Below are positions 41,933 to 46,753 of a stretch of DNA of 46,753 bases, piece by piece. The notes beneath the pieces are model-generated. The model was not told the DNA's origin and searched no databases. It saw only the letters and a list, made by a program, of their open reading frames with translations. Each line of letters opens with the position of its first letter. Within the stretch, counting starts at the first letter, position 1. The stretch spans positions 1-46,753 of the forward strand of contig JAOMCQ010000008.1 of assembly GCA_028345095.1 (NCBI GenBank), in the 5' to 3' direction. Made by a program: the position numbers and the translations under genes. This DNA is from Candidatus Nitrosopelagicus sp. (GTDB taxonomy: Archaea; Thermoproteota; Nitrososphaeria; Nitrososphaerales; Nitrosopumilaceae).

Positions 41933-42969
41933 TGCTGTGGTTTATCGGATTAGGACTTTCAGGTATTTCAGAATTATCAGATAGTACATTAGATGTAATA
42001 AAAAATGCAGAAATTGTATATTTAGAATCATTTACCAGCCCAATTTCAGAGACTGAAAAAAAACAGTTAGAAGATATTTCAAATGGTGAGTTTAAGATTG
42101 CAAAAAGATGGGTAGTTGAGGATGGTAAAGAAATTTTAGATAATGCAAAAAATGAAGAGACAGTATTAATTTCATATGGCGACCCATACATTGCTACAAC
42201 ACATCTTGAGTTAAAGACACGAGCAATGAGAGATGGAATAGAAACAAAAACAATTCATTCAGCTTCAATTGTTTCATCATTAATTGGAGAAGTAGGATTA
42301 CACTATTACAAAGTTGGAAAAGTGTTAACCATCATGAATGATCCAAAATCAATGATCACTCCATACAATACAATTTTTGATAATTTATTGAGTAAAACAC
42401 ATTCAGTGATTTTACTTGAATATAATGAAGATAAATCATTTTTTTTAGATCCAAAAGATGCATTTTCATTATTGTTAGATGCTGAAAAGACGCAGAATCG
42501 TAAAGTCATTTCAGAAGAGACTTTTGCAATTGTTGCATCTAGAATTGGAAAAAATAATCAAAAAATAATTTCAGGAAACATATCAAATTTAATTAAAAAA
42601 GAATTTGGAGAATCGCCACACAGCATAATTATACCTGGAAGATTACATTTTACAGAATCAGATGCACTGAAAACTATTACAGAATATCTTGATGAGCCAA
42701 AGGATAATTCAGCAGATGTAAAGAGTATTTCAGAACAAATGATTGAAAAATATGTTCCAATGGTAAGAGAAGCACTAGAAGAAATTAGACCACATTATGA
42801 TAATCTTAAAGAATATGAGGATATTTTGATAAATGCAAAATTGTACATTGATGATGCAGAAAATTTTCTAAAAGAAGGAAAAAAAGAATATGCAGTACTA
42901 AGTATAGGTTATGCAGACGGTCTAGTCGATGCATTACGCATTGCAAAAGGTTTTGACCCAAAAATGTGA
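41932..42969 (+). CDS. dphB: Diphthine synthase (DphB) fused to a DUF357-like domain
   Basis: Residues 1-255 are a DphB-type tetrapyrrole-methylase-fold enzyme: MLWFIGLGLSGISELS, VYLESFTSP, SYGDPYIATTH, and HSASIVSSLIGEVGLHYYK. DphB methylates the growing diphthamide of elongation factor 2. Residues about 265-345 are a separate helical domain with LINAKLYIDDAENFLKEGKK and YAVLSIGYADGLVDAL, the pattern of DUF357 proteins, which are usually separate in archaea. Usual DphB is about 260 residues, so the fusion adds about 80. The start overlaps the last base of the lysK stop (TAATG). Confidence 0.9.
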   Translation: MLWFIGLGLSGISELSDSTLDVIKNAEIVYLESFTSPISETEKKQLEDISNGEFKIAKRWVVEDGKEILDNAKNEETVLISYGDPYIATTHLELKTRAMRDGIETKTIHSASIVSSLIGEVGLHYYKVGKVLTIMNDPKSMITPYNTIFDNLLSKTHSVILLEYNEDKSFFLDPKDAFSLLLDAEKTQNRKVISEETFAIVASRIGKNNQKIISGNISNLIKKEFGESPHSIIIPGRLHFTESDALKTITEYLDEPKDNSADVKSISEQMIEKYVPMVREALEEIRPHYDNLKEYEDILINAKLYIDDAENFLKEGKKEYAVLSIGYADGLVDALRIAKGFDPKM

Positions 42970-42996
42970 TAACGATGAGTTGAAATTGGACATAAC

Positions 42997-43470
42997 ATGA
43001 ATGAAAATGAAATGAAAACACTTGAAGAAATACAAAAATCTTCGTCAAAGATTGTTTTAGCAGGAGGAGTTTTTGATATAATTCATCCTGGACACATCCA
43101 TACATTAAATGCTGCAAAAAAATTAGGAGATATTTTAGTTGTTGTTGTAGCTACAGACAAAACATCCATTAAAATGAAAAAACGTGAGCCATTACATAGT
43201 GCTCAATTAAGACAAGAGTTAGTTTCATCATTAAATATGGTAGATTTATGCATCATTGGAAATGAAGAAGATATTTTCAAAACAGTTGATTTGGTAAAAC
43301 CACAGATAATTGCACTAGGTTATGATCAAACACATCAAGAAAAATTCATTACAGAAGGATGTAAGAAAATAAACTTGGACGTTATAGTAGCTAGATTAGA
43401 GTCTCCAAGACCTAAGACCTCAAGCTCAATTATTCAAAAAGAATATGGCAAAGATATTCACGGTCTTTAA
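42997..43470 (+). CDS. ribL: Archaeal FAD synthase (RibL-type nucleotidyltransferase)
   Basis: The 157-residue nucleotidyltransferase has the HxGH motif in GGVFDIIHPGHIHTLNAAKK and the later SSSIIQKEYG, close to the ISSTxIR-type motif. Archaeal RibL adenylylates FMN to FAD. A glycerol-3-phosphate cytidylyltransferase is the family alternative. The riboflavin kinase gene is the convergent neighbour and shares 4 bp at the 3' ends, which strongly supports the flavin role. An alternative ATG lies five codons in. Confidence 0.88.
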   Translation: MNENEMKTLEEIQKSSSKIVLAGGVFDIIHPGHIHTLNAAKKLGDILVVVVATDKTSIKMKKREPLHSAQLRQELVSSLNMVDLCIIGNEEDIFKTVDLVKPQIIALGYDQTHQEKFITEGCKKINLDVIVARLESPRPKTSSSIIQKEYGKDIHGL

Positions 43471-44159
43471 CCAAAATTACCTAAAATGGAAATTTTTACT
43501 TTAGTATTTGAGTTATCAGAAATTTTTAATGATTTCCGAATATTATTTTTTGAAATAAATTCAACAATTGTTGTATCATGATGGGTTCGTTCAAGTAAGA
43601 TCAATTCACAATCAACTTTATTATTAATTTTTGATTTAAAACATTTTACCCATCCAAATGTTCGTTTACCATCAGAAAATGAATTAATCTTTATTCCTTC
43701 ATAATTTGATAATTGTGAAATAGCCTGAGAGAATTTTTTTTCATTTAATCGAATATTCAGTGTTCCAGGAAAAGGAACATATCCTAATTTTGATTTGAAT
43801 TGTTTTGTATATCCTTTCATCGACATATAGTATGCACCTTCTCCCATTCCAGAAGTTATGGTACCTGTAAGCATTAAGGAATTAGTAGATTTTGATATTA
43901 ATTTTGATAAAAGATTATGAAGTGTCGATAATTCAATGAATCCTTTATTTGTAATTTTTATCGATTGTTTTCGTCCAGATTGGATTCTTTCAATAAATCC
44001 ACCTAATTCTAATTCTTTTAAATGTAAAGATGCAGATTGTTGAGATTTACCTATTTCTTTTCCAAGAGATGTAGTAGTTATGTTAACAAAATTATGTTTT
44101 CCACCTTTGGATAAAATATGTGCTAGAGTAAGGAGGTGTTGTGTCTTTAGATCAGTCAT
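43467..44159 (-). CDS. ribK: CTP-dependent riboflavin kinase with N-terminal HTH
   Basis: The 230-residue protein has an N-terminal winged helix (about 1-85, SLGKEIGKSQQSASLHLKEL) and the archaeal RibK domain (about 95-230). The latter has LTGTITSGMGEGAYYMSMKG, FPGTLNIRLNE and LILLERTHHD. It phosphorylates riboflavin to FMN using CTP in characterised relatives. The HTH form is thought to regulate flavin genes as well; that is not proven here. Its ATG overlaps the dnaG stop by one base (TAATG), so the two genes are coupled on the minus strand. Confidence 0.92.
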   Translation of the reverse strand: MTDLKTQHLLTLAHILSKGGKHNFVNITTTSLGKEIGKSQQSASLHLKELELGGFIERIQSGRKQSIKITNKGFIELSTLHNLLSKLISKSTNSLMLTGTITSGMGEGAYYMSMKGYTKQFKSKLGYVPFPGTLNIRLNEKKFSQAISQLSNYEGIKINSFSDGKRTFGWVKCFKSKINNKVDCELILLERTHHDTTIVEFISKNNIRKSLKISDNSNTKVKISILGNFG

Positions 44160-45307
44160 TAATTAGATGCTATACCAAGTTCTCTAAATGTTTTTAATGA
44201 AACACCGTCAGAGTCAGATAATTTTGCAGTTCTATGACCAATTATATTTTCTATACCAGCAATTTTTGCAGCATCAACTAATCGTTGAGTAATTATTCCA
44301 TCTAGAATTAGATATTTTATTCCAGATTGACCATTAATTTTACCAACTAATTCAGGAATTGCAACTCTGAATACTTCAGTCTCACTTGAATCAAGTGCAA
44401 TTGCTTCTAGAGATTCATTTAATTCTAAAAATTTATTTTTGCACAACTCTGCAAGAGGATTATCATCAACATTTTTAATTTCAGGTGCAGATAATTCATC
44501 TTCCATCTGTTTTTTAACAGGACTCAAAAGTTCATCAACTCTTTTTGGAGTTAATTCTTCAACCTCAATTCCAGTATCAGCACGTAATTCAACATCGACA
44601 TGTACAACAGATTTTAATTCTTTTAAAATGAATCCACCAGCTCTATCACCATCGGTAAATGCTACAACCTTCTCTTTTTCTTCACATATCTGTTTAATTG
44701 ATTCATCAATTCTTCCACCTTCAAATGCTAATGCATTATCATAACCTGCTCTCAAGAGATTTATTATATCAGCACGTCCTTCTACTAAAATTATCCATTT
44801 AGAGTCAAATATTCCCGTGCTACAATGAAGTTTTTTAGGACCATATGTTGTAATTTTCTCAGAATTATTTTCATGAACTTGTTCAAGCATTTCCTGTCCC
44901 TCACTTACAGAATTTGTAGACCATTTTTGTTTAATTTCTTTAGCACGCTGTAAGATATCCTGTTTTTTTGTTGCTCTCACATCGTCGATACCTTCTAATC
45001 TGAATGTACTATCAAATGGACCAACTTTATCTATGCTTTCAATTGCAGCAGAGATTAAGGAACATGTGTCAATATCAGTGCTCATTGGTAACAATGCATC
45101 ACCTTTAGTAGTATTTTCAGTACTGAAAGTATTTACTTCAATTCGACCGACCTTAGATACTCTTTGTAACTCATTCAGATTCATCTCAGGTCCCAAAAGA
45201 CCTTCAGTTTGTCCGAAGATTGCTCCGATTATATCTGCTCTTTCGACAAGCCCATCAACTTCGAATGAAAGTTTAACGTGGTACTTGACAATACCTGTAT
45301 ATGGCAA
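44159..45307 (-). CDS. dnaG: Archaeal DnaG-like protein (Toprim domain)
   Basis: The 382-residue protein is the archaeal DnaG homologue. The N-terminal domain begins YTGIVKYHVKLSFEVDGLVE and has IGAIFGQTEGLLG. The Toprim domain (about 168-245) has Glu176 in LVEGRADIINLL and the DxD pair Asp219/Asp221 in AFTDGDRAGG. Archaeal DnaG is linked both to primase activity and to the exosome in RNA handling. There is no zinc-binding domain or DnaB-interaction domain as in bacterial primase. The start is a TTG; no ATG or GTG precedes the conserved N-terminus. Confidence 0.95.
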   Translation of the reverse strand: MPYTGIVKYHVKLSFEVDGLVERADIIGAIFGQTEGLLGPEMNLNELQRVSKVGRIEVNTFSTENTTKGDALLPMSTDIDTCSLISAAIESIDKVGPFDSTFRLEGIDDVRATKKQDILQRAKEIKQKWSTNSVSEGQEMLEQVHENNSEKITTYGPKKLHCSTGIFDSKWIILVEGRADIINLLRAGYDNALAFEGGRIDESIKQICEEKEKVVAFTDGDRAGGFILKELKSVVHVDVELRADTGIEVEELTPKRVDELLSPVKKQMEDELSAPEIKNVDDNPLAELCKNKFLELNESLEAIALDSSETEVFRVAIPELVGKINGQSGIKYLILDGIITQRLVDAAKIAGIENIIGHRTAKLSDSDGVSLKTFRELGIASN

Positions 45308-45382
45308 TTATTTATCATCTCCTTATTATTCAATATTCAGAGATATAATTTGAGATTTATAAACGATTTGAATAAATTAAAT

Positions 45383-45405
45383 GAAAAATAGAGAAAGAGA
45401 AAAAA
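45383..45405 (-). terminator. Probable T-rich terminator after the A-type Fe-S gene
   Basis: On the minus strand the segment reads TTTTTTCTCTTTCTCTATTTTTC, shortly after the stop at 45409. It is a pyrimidine-rich run typical of archaeal termination. Confidence 0.4.
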
Positions 45406-45408
45406 TGT

Positions 45409-45885
45409 TTACTCAGTACTGAATGAAGAGCCACATGAACAAGATTTTGTTACATTTGGATTGTTGATTTTGAAACCAGAACCCATTAGGCTTTCAATAT
45501 AATCGACATTTGCGCCATTGAGATGATCAATGCTCATACTGTCAACTAGTACTTTGACACCATTTTCTTCCATTATGCTATCATCTTCTTCAGCTTCTTT
45601 TTCAAAGCCCATTCCGTATGATAGACCAGAACAACCACCACCTTGAACGTAAATTCTTAGGAACTGTGGTTTTCCTTCTTCTTCAGCCATGAATTCTTGA
45701 ATTTTTTCAGCGGCTTTTGAAGTGATTGTCACCAATTTACCTGATTGTGTTTTAGGTTGTTCTAATTCTGCAGATGCTTGTTGTGATTTTGGAGGTTCAG
45801 CATGAGCCTCGTGATTTGTACCACATCCACACCCATGATCATCATGTGATTCATGAGCTGCATCGTGAGTTTGTTCAGTTGCCAT
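45409..45885 (-). CDS. A-type Fe-S carrier (IscA/ErpA/HesB) with His/Cys-rich N-terminal extension
   Basis: The C-terminal 110 residues are an A-type carrier: VTITSKAAEKIQEFMAEEEG, the first cysteine in GGGCSGLSYGMGF and the last two in KSCSCGSSF. These three cysteines carry or transfer Fe-S clusters or iron. Before it, about 45 extra residues include HESHDDHGCGCGTNHEAHAE, with six His and two Cys, followed by a Gln/Pro linker. Such tails can bind metal. Usual A-type proteins are 105-120 residues. It stands alone with its own upstream AT-rich promoter and is separate from the suf operon. Confidence 0.92.
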   Translation of the reverse strand: MATEQTHDAAHESHDDHGCGCGTNHEAHAEPPKSQQASAELEQPKTQSGKLVTITSKAAEKIQEFMAEEEGKPQFLRIYVQGGGCSGLSYGMGFEKEAEEDDSIMEENGVKVLVDSMSIDHLNGANVDYIESLMGSGFKINNPNVTKSCSCGSSFSTE

Positions 45886-45939
45886 ACAGATTTTTAATCC
45901 TCAAATTATAAGAAGCTTTTCCCCCTTTGTAGGGTATTA

Positions 45940-45962
45940 ATAAAGAAAATAAAGAAAAATAG
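45940..45962 (-). terminator. Probable T-rich terminator after the crotonase gene
   Basis: On the minus strand the segment reads CTCTATTTTTCTTTATTTTC and continues T-rich just after the stop at 45969. It is a U-rich transcript end without a stem. Confidence 0.4.
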
Positions 45963-45968
45963 AGAGTT

Positions 45969-46730
45969 CTATTTTTTGGATTTATTCACAAAGTCTACCA
46001 TACGTTTTTCCCTATCAGGATCAGAGAAACAATTTCTCCAGGCTAATAGTTCGACACCTAATCCGGTATCTAGATCTGCATTTCGTCCTTTGTTAATAGC
46101 TGTTTTTGACATGCGAACTGCAAGTGTAGCATTTGATGCAATAGTTTTTGCCATATTCATAACCTCTTCCATTAGAGATTCTAACGGAACGACATTATTT
46201 ACAAGACCAATCTCTTTTGCTTCAGCAGCCTTGATCATTTTTCCAGTATAGACAAGTTCTTTTGCTTTTGCAATACCAACTATTCGCATCAATCTTTGTG
46301 TTCCACCCCATCCAGGAGGAATTCCGATTGTAACTTCAGGTTGGCCCATTCTTGCATTTTCAGATGCGATTCTAATGTCACAAGACATTGCAACTTCACA
46401 ACCACCACCTAATGCAAATCCGTTTACTGCAGCAATTGTTGGTTTTGAAACATTTTCAACAGTTGCAGTTACTTCTTGTCCAAGCTTTGCATATACTTCA
46501 GATTCATCAGCAGATATTTTTGACATGTATTCAATGTCAGCTCCAGCTGAGAATGCTTTATCACCTTCGCCAGTCAAAACAATTACTTTTACACTATCAT
46601 CTTTATCGAGTTGCTGAAAAGTAGAAATAATTTCTCTTGCAACATCAACACTCATAGCGTTAAGCTTTGTTGGGCGATTAATCTTTACGATACAAACGCC
46701 TTCATCTTTGCTTGTTGTAATCATTGACAT
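45969..46730 (-). CDS. Crotonase: enoyl-CoA hydratase / 3-hydroxypropionyl-CoA dehydratase
   Basis: The 253-residue protein is a crotonase-fold enzyme. Visible features are the oxyanion-hole segments [13 protein letters not shown] (about residue 60) and [19 protein letters not shown] (about 104), and two acidic catalytic candidates, Glu in GGGCEVAM and Glu in [24 protein letters not shown] follows. In ammonia-oxidising archaea a crotonase of this type hydrates crotonyl-CoA and dehydrates 3-hydroxypropionyl-CoA in the carbon-fixation cycle. That specific role is inferred from the organism. It has no 3-hydroxyacyl-CoA dehydrogenase fusion. It is monocistronic in the visible part. Confidence 0.93.
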   Translation of the reverse strand: MSMITTSKDEGVCIVKINRPTKLNAMSVDVAREIISTFQQLDKDDSVKVIVLTGEGDKAFSAGADIEYMSKISADESEVYAKLGQEVTATVENVSKPTIAAVNGFALGGGCEVAMSCDIRIASENARMGQPEVTIGIPPGWGGTQRLMRIVGIAKAKELVYTGKMIKAAEAKEIGLVNNVVPLESLMEEVMNMAKTIASNATLAVRMSKTAINKGRNADLDTGLGVELLAWRNCFSDPDREKRMVDFVNKSKK

Positions 46731-46753
46731 ATAGAAAACGAATAGAATGTAAA

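Noticed and set aside
46375-46624. Plus-strand open frames opposite the crotonase gene
   Set aside because: They are antisense to a full-length crotonase with both catalytic acidic residues and show no start-site signals.

Overview
The window looks like chromosomal DNA of a low-GC marine ammonia-oxidising archaeon (Nitrososphaerota/Thaumarchaeota, Nitrosopumilus-like). The archaeal markers are ribosomal proteins eL15, eL31 and eL39, an archaeal DnaG primase, a diphthine synthase, a CTP-type riboflavin kinase with an HTH domain, and leaderless promoters with a TATA box about 25 nt before the start codon. The thaumarchaeal markers are a two-domain copper nitrite reductase (NirK), a very divergent FtsZ-like GTPase close to it, PEFG-CTERM surface proteins, LysW-carried lysine/arginine synthesis, and a crotonase of the kind used in the 3-hydroxypropionate/4-hydroxybutyrate cycle. 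No rRNA, tRNA, CRISPR array, insertion sequence or phage gene was recognised, and no gene-free gap exceeds 300 bases. Functional names are from reading the sequence; no database search was run.

Layout. 1-3.3 kb: a coiled-coil protein cut by the left edge, a small unknown protein, a PAP2 phosphatase and phosphoglycerate kinase. 3.0-8.1 kb (minus): an Fe-S assembly operon, sufB-sufD-Rieske-sufS-sufU plus a zinc-ribbon protein; sufC is not in the window. 8.2-11.9 kb (minus): a tightly overlapped tetrapyrrole operon, hemL-hemC-SUMT-hemD. 12-15.4 kb: a redoxin, eL15 and three exported or membrane-anchored proteins. 15.4-21.9 kb: serA, nirK, a fumarase/aspartase, a tRNA methylthiotransferase and the FtsZ-like protein. 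21.9-22.6 kb: eL39-eL31, with an unusually long repetitive eL31 tail. 22.6-26.9 kb (minus): a methionine module, metF plus a two-piece cobalamin-dependent methionine synthase. 27-32.7 kb: a large PEFG-CTERM protein, a Nudix hydrolase, an MFS transporter and a NitT/TauT-type ABC importer.

32.8-41.9 kb (plus) is the most interesting block: argG, LysW1, LysX1/ArgX, argC/lysY, argB/lysZ, argD/lysJ, an Lrp regulator, homocitrate synthase, LysW2, LysX2 and lysK. There are two carrier-ligase pairs. LysW1 ends in the expected EDWGE, while LysW2 ends in EDWGQ, so the terminal glutamate that normally takes the substrate is a glutamine. 41.9-46.7 kb: diphthine synthase fused to a DUF357-like domain, convergent FAD synthase and riboflavin kinase genes, dnaG, an A-type Fe-S protein with a His/Cys-rich N-terminus, and the crotonase.

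How the genes work together. The hem operon makes uroporphyrinogen III and precorrin-2, which leads towards the cobalamin used by the methionine synthase. The Suf and A-type proteins supply Fe-S clusters, for example to the radical-SAM methylthiotransferase. PGK and SerA feed serine and one-carbon metabolism. One shared set of LysY/Z/J/K enzymes appears to serve both lysine and arginine synthesis, with pathway choice made by the ligase and perhaps by the dedicated carrier.
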